IMG/VR virus record: IMGVR_UViG_3300017752_004327
Coordinates: 1-56,985 of that record
Origin: a virus
Length of the DNA: 56,985 nucleotides
Direction: 5' to 3' (one strand)
Part shown: piece by piece, positions 43,325 to 51,563 of the stretch
How positions within the stretch are numbered: the first letter of the stretch is position 1
Layout: every line of letters starts with the position of its first letter
Position numbers and translations under genes: made by a program
The notes under the pieces: model-generated
Seen by the model: the letters and a program-made list of their open reading frames with translations, nothing else
What the model was told of the DNA's origin: nothing
The model's database searches: none

Positions 43325-44791
43325 TTATGCTTGAATTGCTATTTGTACCCAGGCAGTTCCTAAGTAGATAACTGCTTGTTGCTTAGTTGGGTTAGCACCA
43401 CTTGGATCCCAAGTAGCACCGTCTGCAATAGCAATCATACCTGCTGCTGGACTTGTTGGCTCTGCTGTTAAAACAGCAAGTTTTGCGAAACCATTAACAT
43501 CAAGTGTTGCTGCTGCATTTTGCTGATTAATTGCAACTTGGCCTTTTGCATCAAATGTAAAGTATTTAAGATCTGGTGTTGATCCTGTACCGCCATTGTT
43601 TGATAATACAATCTTACCTTTTACAGTATCACTAGCAACTGTTTCGTTTGGATCAATTTGGAAACCAAAAATACTTGTTCCTACATAACTGTTGGCACCT
43701 GTTTCAAATGCTCTTGCGGATAAACTACCAATAAATTCGCCTGCTGCTGGATTAGTTGGTGTTACAATGTTATTGTGTCTTGAACTAAATGTAAATTTAG
43801 TTGTATCTGTAATACTTGTACCACCTAGTGCTACAATTTCAATTGGTTGTGAATAATCAAGGTTTGTAATTTGTAATGTAGGACTCGGTGCAGAATCTGC
43901 AACATCACCAATCTTAATAAGTGTTTCAGGAAGTTGTACTCTTAAAATGTTATCAACAAAGTTTACTGTACCGTTGTTTAAGTTAACAGTTCCGTCCATT
44001 GCATTAACAAGTTGTGTACTGTCATCTGCAAACACGCTACCGTATACATTACCAAATACTGATTCAGCAGTAATGTTTCCGTTGCTACTGTTTACAATAA
44101 CAGTTGAGTCATCACCTACAATATCAACATTTAATGAGCCGCCGCTTCCTGCGCCGCCAATTGGTCCACCGTCAATAGTTGAGTTAGCAGGAATATTAAT
44201 TCCGCCTGCTGCGTTACGTGAAATCTGTGATGTACCTAAGTTTATAGTAGAACCGCTTAGATACAAGTCTTTGAATCTAGCACTAGCACTACCGATATCG
44301 TATACTTCATTACCGTTAGGTATAATATCTGTTCCTACGGTACCATTTAAATTAAAAGAGCCCTTTACTGCATCCAACATAATAGTTGAATCATCTGCAC
44401 TTATAGAACCTTGATAGTCGCCTGTGAAACGTGTAGCGGTTACATTGCCAGTAATATTTACGTTACCGTTTCCTGTAATATCAAAACTGTTCATATCTAC
44501 GTTTTGGCGTAGTTGATCTAATGATACTGTAGCGTCAAGTGTTCCTGCGCTGTCGTTGTAATTAAAACTAATTCCTGCGTGGGTACTTGCTGTACCAAGC
44601 ATATCGCCGATTGCATCTTCTGCATCCTCAGCATTAAATCCCGTAATCGGGGTTAAATCTTTTAATAATGTAGCACCATCGCCGATATACAGTTTCTGAT
44701 CATCTGTAACCCAGATCATCTCACCCATTTGTGGGGGTGATGCAAGTACCTGTCTCTCTGCTTCAGTGCCGCGTCTAATTTGTAATGGCAT
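43325..44791 (-). CDS. Tail-fibre-type structural protein (488 aa)
   Basis: The N-terminus MPLQIRRGTEAERQ followed by IWVTDDQKLYIGDGAT is the head of many phage fibre and tropism proteins. The body carries ADDST repeats (GSISADDSTIMLD, GSVFADDSTQLVN) shared with the 634-residue gene at 167-2071. The C-terminal tip reads AEPTSPAAGMIAIADGATWDPS. It follows a CATAAATA late box and an AGGAG Shine-Dalgarno. Confidence 0.8.
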   Translation of the reverse strand: MPLQIRRGTEAERQVLASPPQMGEMIWVTDDQKLYIGDGATLLKDLTPITGFNAEDAEDAIGDMLGTASTHAGISFNYNDSAGTLDATVSLDQLRQNVDMNSFDITGNGNVNITGNVTATRFTGDYQGSISADDSTIMLDAVKGSFNLNGTVGTDIIPNGNEVYDIGSASARFKDLYLSGSTINLGTSQISRNAAGGINIPANSTIDGGPIGGAGSGGSLNVDIVGDDSTVIVNSSNGNITAESVFGNVYGSVFADDSTQLVNAMDGTVNLNNGTVNFVDNILRVQLPETLIKIGDVADSAPSPTLQITNLDYSQPIEIVALGGTSITDTTKFTFSSRHNNIVTPTNPAAGEFIGSLSARAFETGANSYVGTSIFGFQIDPNETVASDTVKGKIVLSNNGGTGSTPDLKYFTFDAKGQVAINQQNAAATLDVNGFAKLAVLTAEPTSPAAGMIAIADGATWDPSGANPTKQQAVIYLGTAWVQIAIQA

Positions 44792-44834
44792 ATTAATTAA
44801 CTCCTGGCAACATCATATTCGTTCTTATGCTTAG

Positions 44835-44842
44835 TATTTATG
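44835..44842 (-). promoter_or_regulatory. T4-late-type promoter box CATAAATA
   Basis: CATAAATA on the minus strand, 43 bases before the ATG of the 488-residue fibre gene, with a normal leader and AGGAG site between. Matches the late consensus except for the first base. Confidence 0.55.
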
Positions 44843-44868
44843 TCTAAACGTAATATAATGAAATGTTT

Positions 44869-45438
44869 CTAAGACAGCACATCTACATCTGCTGCAATTA
44901 TATAACGGTATTTATCGCTTTGCGGTATGCCCGGACGATGCCAATAACTACTTGGGTATATTAACCAAGTAAAATCGCTAGGTTTTACAAAGAATTTACC
45001 ATCGTTTTCAGGACCATTAGGCGCTATCTCAGTGCCTGCAAGATCTCTGTGTTCTACATCTTCGGGTATGTGTAGATACCATATTCCGCTAAAACTTGTT
45101 GGGGTTGGTTTATGTTGGTGGTTGTGCCAAAGGATATCTCTATCTTCTTGTGTAGCCTTGTTTGTTTTAAAACTCCAAGCCTGCATATTAGCAATTTGCA
45201 CTTCTTTGCCGTGCCACATAAACACACTCATAAGAAAACTCATTCTAAACTTCAACCAGAACGGTTCAGGCCTAGCAAATATGTTTTCTTTAGTTTGATA
45301 CTTGGGACTGTTCTCCCAATAGTTACCTGCATCAATAATGCTATCAATTGTTTGAATAGCACTATTAACATCCTGTTGTCCTATAATAGAACTCCAGTCA
45401 TACTTCTTGAATACTTCAGATTGGTCTATTGTAATCAA
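44869..45438 (-). CDS. 2-oxoglutarate/Fe(II) oxygenase-like protein (189 aa)
   Basis: A cupin-fold oxygenase pattern: LWHNHQHKPTPTSFSGIWYLHIP with His-rich iron site and the distal YPSSYWHRPGIPQSDKYRY (His and Arg/Lys). Similar to the type that appears at 47759-48379. Probably modifies an unknown substrate in the late program. 4-base overlap with the 245-residue gene upstream. Confidence 0.75.
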   Translation of the reverse strand: MITIDQSEVFKKYDWSSIIGQQDVNSAIQTIDSIIDAGNYWENSPKYQTKENIFARPEPFWLKFRMSFLMSVFMWHGKEVQIANMQAWSFKTNKATQEDRDILWHNHQHKPTPTSFSGIWYLHIPEDVEHRDLAGTEIAPNGPENDGKFFVKPSDFTWLIYPSSYWHRPGIPQSDKYRYIIAADVDVLS

Positions 45439-46172
45439 TGTTCTTGTTGCCAGACAGAAGCAGCGTATCCTTTACCGTTAGTGTCACCACCGCAGTTGTC
45501 TAGTTCTTCGTTGTTATACATAATAGTATGTATCACATCTTCACCATTAGGTGCTTCACTATAGGATATCTTTAACTTCTTAGGATCAAAGTCGCCTACA
45601 GTTTCAATGACGCTGTCAAAGAATGTACCTTTTTCCATACTCAACATTTGCACAATGTACGTGCCTTTTTTAGGATATAGATCTTCTGTAGGATTAAGTA
45701 TTTCAACTTCGTAATCTGTGTCTTCACTAATCTTGTTTACAAAGTCATTTATGTCTTGACTTTTTACAATTTCAGCAATATGTTTAGAATCATAGTCCAT
45801 ACTATCTACTTCATCAATAACAATGTTTCCGCTATCAAGAGTTACACTATTAATGTGTTCAAATTCAGTTGGCATCTCAAACCAATTGCTACGCCATTCT
45901 TCTCCGTCACTGCCCGGGCTCATTAAAAAGTCTGCTTCAGGTGGTACACTATCGATGTCTTCGAATTCAAACTCGCCATCTTCTGCATTAAGCATATAGT
46001 TTACTAGGTCACTGTCACCGTGATCATCGTGTACTTTTTTCCAAAAGTCGTATGCTTCTTTTGTAAGCGATCCATAAGCGTGTTCTCCACCGTACCCATA
46101 AATCTGTACGTGATAGTATCGCTTGCCTTTAATATTATCAACAAGTTCTTGCTTTTGTTCTTGAGTAGCCAT
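45435..46172 (-). CDS. Unknown acidic phage protein (245 aa)
   Basis: Acidic (many Asp and Glu), beginning MATQEQKQELVDNIKGKRYYHVQIYGYGG. A DFLMSPGSDGEEWRSNWFEMP segment and a C-terminal half with WQQEH. No family recognised; length and acidity are of a kind seen among unassigned T4-like marine phage proteins. It shares one base with the membrane protein stop (TAATG). Confidence 0.65.
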   Translation of the reverse strand: MATQEQKQELVDNIKGKRYYHVQIYGYGGEHAYGSLTKEAYDFWKKVHDDHGDSDLVNYMLNAEDGEFEFEDIDSVPPEADFLMSPGSDGEEWRSNWFEMPTEFEHINSVTLDSGNIVIDEVDSMDYDSKHIAEIVKSQDINDFVNKISEDTDYEVEILNPTEDLYPKKGTYIVQMLSMEKGTFFDSVIETVGDFDPKKLKISYSEAPNGEDVIHTIMYNNEELDNCGGDTNGKGYAASVWQQEH

Positions 46173-46552
46173 TATTCGTGTTCTCCGCCTGGGTCATTTG
46201 GGTCTAGTGGCACCTTATGAGCAACACCATCTTTGTCACGATAGATAGTATATGTTCTACCTCGACCGTGTGAGTGATATCCGTTCTTAAATTTAAAAGA
46301 TCCTGGATATTTTTCTGCTGCCTTAAACGTTGCTACAGTAATAACAACTGCTCCAACAAAGATAACGTGTCCAATGGCACTGTACATAAATGCTGTTACA
46401 CTGTTTACAATCATAATAGCAAATACGCTTGACCACATAAATGCTAGTATCTGCATAATCATATGCCTAACGTTTAAATCCGGAATATTCCGCAAAGGAT
46501 TATGATTGTGATCCATTACCACATTCCAACTATTAACTACAAACTCTCTCAT
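46172..46552 (-). CDS. Small membrane protein (126 aa)
   Basis: Two membrane segments at about 33-53 (MQILAFMWSSVFAIMIVNSV) and 57-78 (AIGHVIFVGAVVITVATF), with an N-terminal cytoplasmic head and a basic, His-rich C-terminal tail (KNGYHSHGRGRTY). Not recognised. It starts directly after the stop of a 26-residue peptide ORF. Confidence 0.72.
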   Translation of the reverse strand: MREFVVNSWNVVMDHNHNPLRNIPDLNVRHMIMQILAFMWSSVFAIMIVNSVTAFMYSAIGHVIFVGAVVITVATFKAAEKYPGSFKFKNGYHSHGRGRTYTIYRDKDGVAHKVPLDPNDPGGEHE

Positions 46553-46633
46553 CTATTCGCCTTTCCTTGCACTTATCAAGATGTAAAGTACAACTATACT
46601 AAATGGAATTCCTATAAAGAAGAGTCCTATCAA
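46553..46633 (-). CDS. Putative 26-residue membrane peptide (TTG start)
   Basis: The gap between two genes is filled exactly by a short ORF: TTG overlaps the TGA of the upstream gene (TTGA) and its TAG is followed at once by the next ATG. It reads MIGLFFIGIPFSIVVLYILI then SARKGE: one hydrophobic helix and a basic tail. The GAAGAAGGGG preceding it could bind ribosomes weakly. Possibly coupled translation only; no direct proof. Confidence 0.42.
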   Translation of the reverse strand: MIGLFFIGIPFSIVVLYILISARKGE

Positions 46634-47190
46634 AGGACCCCTTCTTCAGTTAAAATTGCAACGGTATCATCCGATAAAGGAATCTCCGTCTTAAAGTTTA
46701 AGTCAAGAGTTTCATCTTGAACTTTTTGCTTTTGCTTGGTAAGATTTTTTACCTCTGCTTTCGCTTGAGCAATTTGATCCTTACCAAGGATTGACGTACT
46801 TACAGCATCTCTACTGTAACCGTCTTTATCGTCTCGATTCTTAATACGCTCAAGACGACCTTTAATAACTTCCATAGAAGTCATTGGCCTTTGACCTGCA
46901 ATAGATCGAAGTTGCTGAATACGCTTTTCAATAAAAGCCGCTTTAGCAAGATTAGTTGAGATACCGCTACTTGCATTTGCAGCCGCAACTAAGGCACGAA
47001 TATTATAAAATGCTTGAAGCAGTTTCTGCCTACGAGCATCATTACCAAAGAAAGTATCATTGGCAACTTGGATTATATCAACGGGGTTTTCAAACTCGTT
47101 GACTTCGATTTGAGAGTCCATCTCAATAGTATTAATAGTATCTTGGATACTATTCTGGAGAGCGTTCGCTTTCCTCAGATTGATATTCAT
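46630..47190 (-). CDS. Unknown helical phage protein (186 aa)
   Basis: Three ATGs in a row follow an AGGAGG site; the third (47190, MNINLRKANALQN) has the right spacing. The protein is mostly helical, Ala/Gln/Lys-rich with a coiled-coil region (LTKQKQKVQDETLDL). It overlaps the 3' end of the rpoZ gene by about 41 bases. No family recognised. Confidence 0.7.
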   Translation of the reverse strand: MNINLRKANALQNSIQDTINTIEMDSQIEVNEFENPVDIIQVANDTFFGNDARRQKLLQAFYNIRALVAAANASSGISTNLAKAAFIEKRIQQLRSIAGQRPMTSMEVIKGRLERIKNRDDKDGYSRDAVSTSILGKDQIAQAKAEVKNLTKQKQKVQDETLDLNFKTEIPLSDDTVAILTEEGVL

Positions 47191-47437
47191 CATCATCCTC
47201 CTGTGATTGTTGATCTAATTCATATTGTGTTTGTTCTACACCGTGGAAATGATCTTGTGTATATTTCCCTTCTTCAATTTCGTGTAGTGCAATTACCCCT
47301 GGCTTAACTGCTGGACTGTCTACTTCAGGCTTTGCACCTTTAGATAGTTGTCGTCCTCGCTTTGCTGCCATCAGTATCAGATCAAATGGACTTGCCTCTG
47401 AAACTTCTAGTGCCTTTTCTACAAATACTCTTGCCAT
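47150..47437 (-). CDS. rpoZ: RNA polymerase omega-subunit-like protein (RpoZ)
   Basis: Read from the ATG at 47437 (95 residues): MARVFVEKALE, FDLILMAAKRGRQLSKGA, then KPGVIALHEIEEGKYT. This matches the bacterial omega subunit, MARVTVEDxxx...RFDLVLLAAKRARQL...KPTVxALREIxEG, at all its usual landmarks. A Glu/Asp/Gln-rich tail of about 35 residues follows. Omega binds beta-prime and stabilises RNA polymerase. A phage copy could replace the host subunit or alter the enzyme. It heads an operon with a near-consensus early promoter 283 bases upstream and a modest AAAGG site. An ORF upstream to 47482 exists but adds nothing of the family. Confidence 0.82.
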   Translation of the reverse strand: MARVFVEKALEVSEASPFDLILMAAKRGRQLSKGAKPEVDSPAVKPGVIALHEIEEGKYTQDHFHGVEQTQYELDQQSQEDDDEYQSEESERSPE

Positions 47438-47720
47438 ATCTTGCCTTTCTAAAAATAAGTTAACAGCACAGTAAAAGGTCAAGTATTGGACAAAACAAAA
47501 TTCAACAGCCCCGTCCAGGCCTTGTACAATCTACACATAAACAAACTGCATAAACTGCTTACCTCCGACTTACAATATACAAGTAAAATAAAGTCGGTTC
47601 ACACAGCACGGATTTTTATATCCTGTTCTATGAGACACTGATTACTCAATATCGTGTCCAACCTAGTCTACCCTCTACTACGCCGGCTACCTTAAAATGC
47701 TGATGCACTTCTTAGTAACA
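47438..47720 (-). ncRNA. Unusually long, structured leader of rpoZ (or embedded small RNA)
   Basis: About 283 bases separate the predicted transcript start from the rpoZ ATG, by far the longest untranslated stretch in the window. On the minus strand I see several helices: an 8-bp pairing CTGTTACT with AGTAATCAG (one bulge) enclosing about 70 bases; an ACAGGAT...ATCC...TGT hairpin; a 7-bp CCGACTT/AAGTCGG hairpin (47565-47597), next to GGAGG before a 6-codon ORF (MQFVYV); and a TGGACGGGG/TTTTGTCCA stem. No known RNA family was recognised (not tmRNA, SRP or RNase P). It could be a regulatory leader or a separate RNA. Confidence 0.4.
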
Positions 47721-47726
47721 GTATAC

Positions 47727-47755
47727 AATATAGCAGGTATTACTGCGAAAGTCAA
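47727..47755 (-). promoter_or_regulatory. Early-type promoter TTGACT-N17-TATATT for rpoZ operon
   Basis: TTGACT (47755-47750) and TATATT (47732-47727) with a 17-base spacer on the minus strand, each one base from consensus. It ends a few bases before the stop of the upstream gene and would give the 283-base rpoZ leader. Confidence 0.72.
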
Positions 47756-47758
47756 GTG

Positions 47759-48379
47759 TTATTTTTCTATTTTGGACATTAATCTTACGTCCCAAGCCAA
47801 AATAGTTCTAGTACCTTCACCTTTCCACGGATATACTGTATGTGGAATATGGCTAGGAAAGATAATCATTTTGAGCGGCTGCGGATGGAATCTCCACTGG
47901 TCTGTAAAAATTAAGTGTGCAGGATTTCTTACTACTGGAAACCTAAATTCTATTTGGGAATCTGAAGATTTTGACTCACTATCTAGATCAGGCACATCAA
48001 TATATATGTTTCCGCTGATATGTGCTTCGTGATTGTGTAATGCTTGATAATCACCTTGTGTTTGCTTAATGGTCCAAGCACTAATCAGTTCAGGATCATA
48101 GCCTGCAAGATCAACAACACCTTGTGTTCTTACTACATTATCAATATATTCTTTACAACGACTTTCAATAAATGTTTTAAGAAAGTCAGTGTCTAGTCCA
48201 AACTCATTAGGGACTAGTTGTACTTGTTGACCACCTCTGATACTAATGTTAGGATTGCCCTCGTCATTATGTTCGTGCTGTTCGTGTGCGTGGTCGACAA
48301 TATGTTTTAGTTGAATATGGACTTCAGACGAAATATCGTCTACTGCCATTACTGTTGGATTAAAATAAGCATACTTCAT
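47759..48379 (-). CDS. 2-oxoglutarate/Fe(II) oxygenase-like protein (206 aa)
   Basis: HNHEAHISGNIYIDVP (iron-binding His), then IIFPSHIPHTVYPWKGEGTRTILAWDV with the distal His and Arg of the cupin oxygenases (TIGR02466-like). It starts MKYAYFNPTVMAVDD without a Shine-Dalgarno, five bases after a CATAAATA box that directly follows the dnaK terminator. It is therefore probably a late, possibly leaderless, transcript of its own. Confidence 0.8.
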   Translation of the reverse strand: MKYAYFNPTVMAVDDISSEVHIQLKHIVDHAHEQHEHNDEGNPNISIRGGQQVQLVPNEFGLDTDFLKTFIESRCKEYIDNVVRTQGVVDLAGYDPELISAWTIKQTQGDYQALHNHEAHISGNIYIDVPDLDSESKSSDSQIEFRFPVVRNPAHLIFTDQWRFHPQPLKMIIFPSHIPHTVYPWKGEGTRTILAWDVRLMSKIEK

Positions 48380-48384
48380 ATCAA

Positions 48385-48392
48385 TATTTATG
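48385..48392 (-). promoter_or_regulatory. Late-type box CATAAATA directly before oxygenase gene
   Basis: CATAAATA-TTGAT-ATG on the minus strand; the CA of the box is also the last part of the hairpin arm of the dnaK terminator. No Shine-Dalgarno is present. Confidence 0.5.
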
Positions 48393-48417
48393 GGGCAGCA
48401 CTATTAGTACTACCCCA
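48391..48417 (-). terminator. dnaK terminator hairpin
   Basis: TGGGGTAGTACT and AGTGCTGCCCCA form a 12-bp stem (two G-U pairs) with a 3-base loop, six bases after the dnaK stop on the minus strand. The run after it is AT-rich rather than pure T. Confidence 0.6.
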
Positions 48418-48423
48418 TTCTGA

Positions 48424-50310
48424 TTACTTCTGTTCTTCGTTGACAACTTCAGCATCAATAACTTCGCCTTCGTCACTGTTACCATTTGCTTCAGGTGCTT
48501 GTTGCGCCTGTGCATCTTTATAAATGGCTTCACCTAACTTTTGGCTTGCTGTAATTAATGCTTCTTGTTTAGTTTTAATATCATCGACATTGTCTTGTTT
48601 AATTGCTTCAGCAAGTTCTTCTTTTGCTTTTACAATACTGTCTTTGATTTCAGCATCAACTTTGTCACCGTGTTCTTCTAAAGTTTTATCTGTTGAATGT
48701 ACAAGTGCATCTGCCTGATTTTTTACATCAATTGCTTCACGCTTGGCTTTGTCTGCTTCTGCATTTGCTTCTGCATCTTTAACCATTTGTTCAATCTCTA
48801 CATCACTTAGTCCACCGTCGGACTTGATTGAGATTGTTTGTGCTTTGCCTGTGCCTTTATCAGTTGCACTTACATTAACAATACCGTTTGCATCAATATC
48901 AAATGTTACTTCAATCTGTGGCATACCTCTTGGTGCAGGAGCAATTCCTTCTAGATTAAAATTACCAAGACGCTTGTTGTCGTTGGCCATTTCTCTTTCA
49001 CCTTGCACAACACTAATTGTAACAGCACTTTGATTGTCGTCTGCTGTTGAGAACACTTGTGACTGCTTAGTTGGAATCGTTGTGTTCTTTTCAATTAGTT
49101 TAGTTGTTACACCACCAAGTGTTTCAATACCTAATGATAATGGAGTTACATCTAGTAACAGCACATCTTTAACATCGCCACTTAGTACACCTGCTTGAAT
49201 AGCAGCACCTAGTGCTACAACTTCATCTGGGTTTACACCTTTGTTAGGTTCTTTACCAAAGTAGTTTTGTACTGCTTCTTGTACTTTAGGCATACGTGTT
49301 TGTCCGCCTACAAGAATTACTTCTGTAATGTCTGACTTACTAACACCTGCATCTTTCATTGCTACTTCACAAGGTTTAATACTGCGTGTCACAAGTTCAT
49401 CTACAAGACTTTCAAACTTTGCTCTAGTAATTTTTAAGTTTAAGTGTTTAGGTCCTGTTGCATCTGCTGTAATAAATGGCAAACTGATATCTGTTTGTGT
49501 TGCACTTGAAAGTTCAATCTTTGCTTTCTCTGCTGCTTCACGCACACGCTGTAGTGCAAGTTTATCGTTTGCTAAGTCTACTGCATCAGACTTTTTAAAT
49601 TCATCGATGATATACTGTGTAAGTGCAGCATCAAAGTCTTCACCACCTAGTGTTGTATCACCATTTGTTGAAAGCACTTCGAATACACCGTCACCTAGTT
49701 CAATGATAGATACATCAAATGTACCACCACCTAAGTCATATACAACAATTTTACCTGCGTCTTTTTTATCAAGACCGTATGCAAGTGCTGCCGCAGTTGG
49801 TTCGTTTACAATACGTAGAACTTCTAGTCCTGCAATCTTACCTGCGTCTTTAGTTGCTTGACGTTGTGCATCATTAAAGTATGCTGGTACTGTAATAACT
49901 GCTTTGTCTACAGTTTCGCCTGAATATTTTTCAGCAGTCTCTTTCATCTTTGTAAGAACTTGTGCTGAGATTTGTTGTGGCGATAGTTCTTTGCCGTTGG
50001 CTTCTACCCACGCATCTCCTGCATTTGATTTTACAATTTTATACGGAAGTGTCTTTGCGTCCTTCTTAACTTCTGGACTATCAAACTTTCTACCAATCAA
50101 ACGTTTGGCAGCGTAAATTGTGTTTTCTGCATTTGTGATTGCTTGACGTTTTGCTGCAACACCAACAAGTGTTTGCTCGTCAGTATACCCTACAATACTT
50201 GGTGTAGTACGTGCGCCTTCTGCATTTTCGATTACTTTTGGGTCTGCGCCGCTTAGAATAGCAACACAAGAATTTGTCGTACCGAGATCGATACCTATTA
50301 CTTTACTCAT
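48424..50310 (-). CDS. dnaK: Chaperone DnaK (Hsp70)
   Basis: A complete 628-residue Hsp70. The nucleotide-binding domain has [11 protein letters not shown] (7-17), [11 protein letters not shown] and [12 protein letters not shown]; the substrate domain has [14 protein letters not shown]; the C-terminal lid ends in an acidic tail with GEVIDAEVV. It is close to the bacterial type and uncut, so likely functional. No dnaJ or grpE is present, so it would need the host co-chaperones. It is preceded by an AT-rich region with a late box, a TATAAT and a 7-bp inverted repeat, and AAAGGAG before the ATG. Confidence 0.96.
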   Translation of the reverse strand: MSKVIGIDLGTTNSCVAILSGADPKVIENAEGARTTPSIVGYTDEQTLVGVAAKRQAITNAENTIYAAKRLIGRKFDSPEVKKDAKTLPYKIVKSNAGDAWVEANGKELSPQQISAQVLTKMKETAEKYSGETVDKAVITVPAYFNDAQRQATKDAGKIAGLEVLRIVNEPTAAALAYGLDKKDAGKIVVYDLGGGTFDVSIIELGDGVFEVLSTNGDTTLGGEDFDAALTQYIIDEFKKSDAVDLANDKLALQRVREAAEKAKIELSSATQTDISLPFITADATGPKHLNLKITRAKFESLVDELVTRSIKPCEVAMKDAGVSKSDITEVILVGGQTRMPKVQEAVQNYFGKEPNKGVNPDEVVALGAAIQAGVLSGDVKDVLLLDVTPLSLGIETLGGVTTKLIEKNTTIPTKQSQVFSTADDNQSAVTISVVQGEREMANDNKRLGNFNLEGIAPAPRGMPQIEVTFDIDANGIVNVSATDKGTGKAQTISIKSDGGLSDVEIEQMVKDAEANAEADKAKREAIDVKNQADALVHSTDKTLEEHGDKVDAEIKDSIVKAKEELAEAIKQDNVDDIKTKQEALITASQKLGEAIYKDAQAQQAPEANGNSDEGEVIDAEVVNEEQK

Positions 50311-50340
50311 CTCTTTTCTCCTTTATTAAGCGAGTTATAT

Positions 50341-50387
50341 TTTGAACCTTTTCAGCGTTCAAATATATTTATCATACACATATTATA
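50341..50387 (-). promoter_or_regulatory. dnaK upstream region: hairpin, GATAAATA box and TATAAT
   Basis: On the minus strand, reading towards dnaK: TATAAT (50387-50382) with a weak -35, GATAAATA (50373-50366), then the inverted repeat TTTGAAC/GTTCAAA (50363-50341) with a 9-base loop. The last could be a leader hairpin. Both an early-type and a late-type signal are present, which would allow expression throughout infection. Confidence 0.45.
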
Positions 50388-50415
50388 TATGCATTTATAT
50401 CTGAATTACAAGAGA

Positions 50416-51477
50416 TTATTTTACCAAATACGGATCAACGTCTATATACTTCCCCCATTCGCTGTAATAATGGCGCATACCTACTTCATCGTGTATTGTT
50501 CCGTTTTCGTGTCTACCGTGTAGTATACGTCTGTTTTCAGTACCTTCACGCATTGTTGTTCCTTGTCCTGCTACACCAATTAGGTCTTCGTGTAGGTTAC
50601 GTCCAAACGGTCCCCATATGCTGTTGTGATGGTTGATACGTGTGCGTCTTTCTTCTGGTGTGTCTTTGCGTAGACCATAACCTCTAAACTCTATAAGCAC
50701 TTTGTTCGGACCTAATGGTGTTACTGAGTCTGAACGATATGCGGAACCCCGTAAGTTAAAATTAAAGCCTGGAAACAAGTCTACCATATACCATTGGTTA
50801 GGTGGTAGATTAGGAAAGGACAGTTCGCCTCTATCTTCGAAGCCTTCATACTCTTCGTAGTTTACAGTAAAACTACTAACGTTAACGTGTCCGTTATCAA
50901 AGGGTATGTTCTTGCGAGCAAAGTATTCATCGTTAAATCCACTTACACGATTGAAGTAGTGCATAAAGTCGTGATAGAACTCACTGTTAGTATCGTGCCA
51001 CAGTTTGTAGTTTGTATCTATAATTGCTTTGTGGTAATGAAATACTTCCATTTCTTCTGTGTCAATAGCATCAGCAATGCAATCAAATGCTCCTGCTGTC
51101 CATTGTTCTACACTTTGCGTTGGATTAGGATCAAGTGTTACCCATACCATACCTCCGTGCTTTACTTCGCAATGTAGTTGTGGTTCAACTGTTACAATAG
51201 GTGCTCCTAGTGTTCCACTAGGTGACCAACTGCCATAGTTACGATATGCTCTAACACCATCGCCTGTGTTGTATGCAATAACATTAATACCTGCTATCTG
51301 TGTTGTACGGTAGTCTAGTTTGTTATACATCTCAGAGATGTGGCACATAGGCACCCATACTTTACTAAAGATACGTTCTTGTTCTTGTGCAAATATTTCT
51401 GGATCGTTGTAGGCTGTGCTACTAATTGATTCTACGTTTGGTTGTGCTAACCAACTCTTATGATTACGTGGCGGCAT
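50416..51477 (-). CDS. Rieske-oxygenase alpha-subunit relative lacking the Rieske cluster (353 aa)
   Basis: The C-terminal catalytic domain of aromatic-ring-hydroxylating oxygenases is recognisable: NYKLWHDTNSEFYHDFMH (156-173) with iron-site H169 and H173, and the late Asp in the LHEDLIG...GQG stretch. The N-terminal part begins as in the family (FAQEQERIFSKVWVPMCHI, VIAYNTGDGVRAYRN) but the CxH...CxxH Rieske segment is missing: the chain goes directly to YGSWSPSGTLGAP, equivalent to the HGWxYDxxGxL region. Without the cluster, electrons would have to come from elsewhere. Promoter TAGACT-N18-TATAAT. Confidence 0.82.
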   Translation of the reverse strand: MPPRNHKSWLAQPNVESISSTAYNDPEIFAQEQERIFSKVWVPMCHISEMYNKLDYRTTQIAGINVIAYNTGDGVRAYRNYGSWSPSGTLGAPIVTVEPQLHCEVKHGGMVWVTLDPNPTQSVEQWTAGAFDCIADAIDTEEMEVFHYHKAIIDTNYKLWHDTNSEFYHDFMHYFNRVSGFNDEYFARKNIPFDNGHVNVSSFTVNYEEYEGFEDRGELSFPNLPPNQWYMVDLFPGFNFNLRGSAYRSDSVTPLGPNKVLIEFRGYGLRKDTPEERRTRINHHNSIWGPFGRNLHEDLIGVAGQGTTMREGTENRRILHGRHENGTIHDEVGMRHYYSEWGKYIDVDPYLVK

Positions 51478-51505
51478 ATAATTCTCCTTATGCTATATTT
51501 AAATT

Positions 51506-51535
51506 ATTATAACAGAGAAAAACGCCTAAGTCTAA
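51506..51535 (-). promoter_or_regulatory. Promoter for the Rieske-like gene, TAGACT-N18-TATAAT
   Basis: TATAAT (51511-51506) with a fair -35 (TAGACT) 18 bases upstream, 28 bases before the ATG, which has a AAGGAG site. It overlaps the terminator hairpin of the tRNA transcript. Confidence 0.5.
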
Positions 51536-51540
51536 TAGGC
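51515..51540 (-). terminator. Intrinsic terminator after the tRNA-Gln gene
   Basis: GCCTA-TTAGACT-TAGGC followed by GTTTTT on the minus strand: a short stem with a T-run, 24 bases downstream of the tRNA-Gln 3' end. It separates the kdsB-tRNA transcript from the Rieske-like gene. Confidence 0.6.
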
Positions 51541-51563
51541 TGTATCTATTACTACATAGACTG

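Noticed and set aside
47438-47720. Possible tmRNA, RNase P RNA or SRP RNA
   Set aside because: None of the conserved core elements (tmRNA acceptor end and T-loop, RNase P core, SRP GGAA/AGCA loop) could be found; kept only as an unassigned structured leader.
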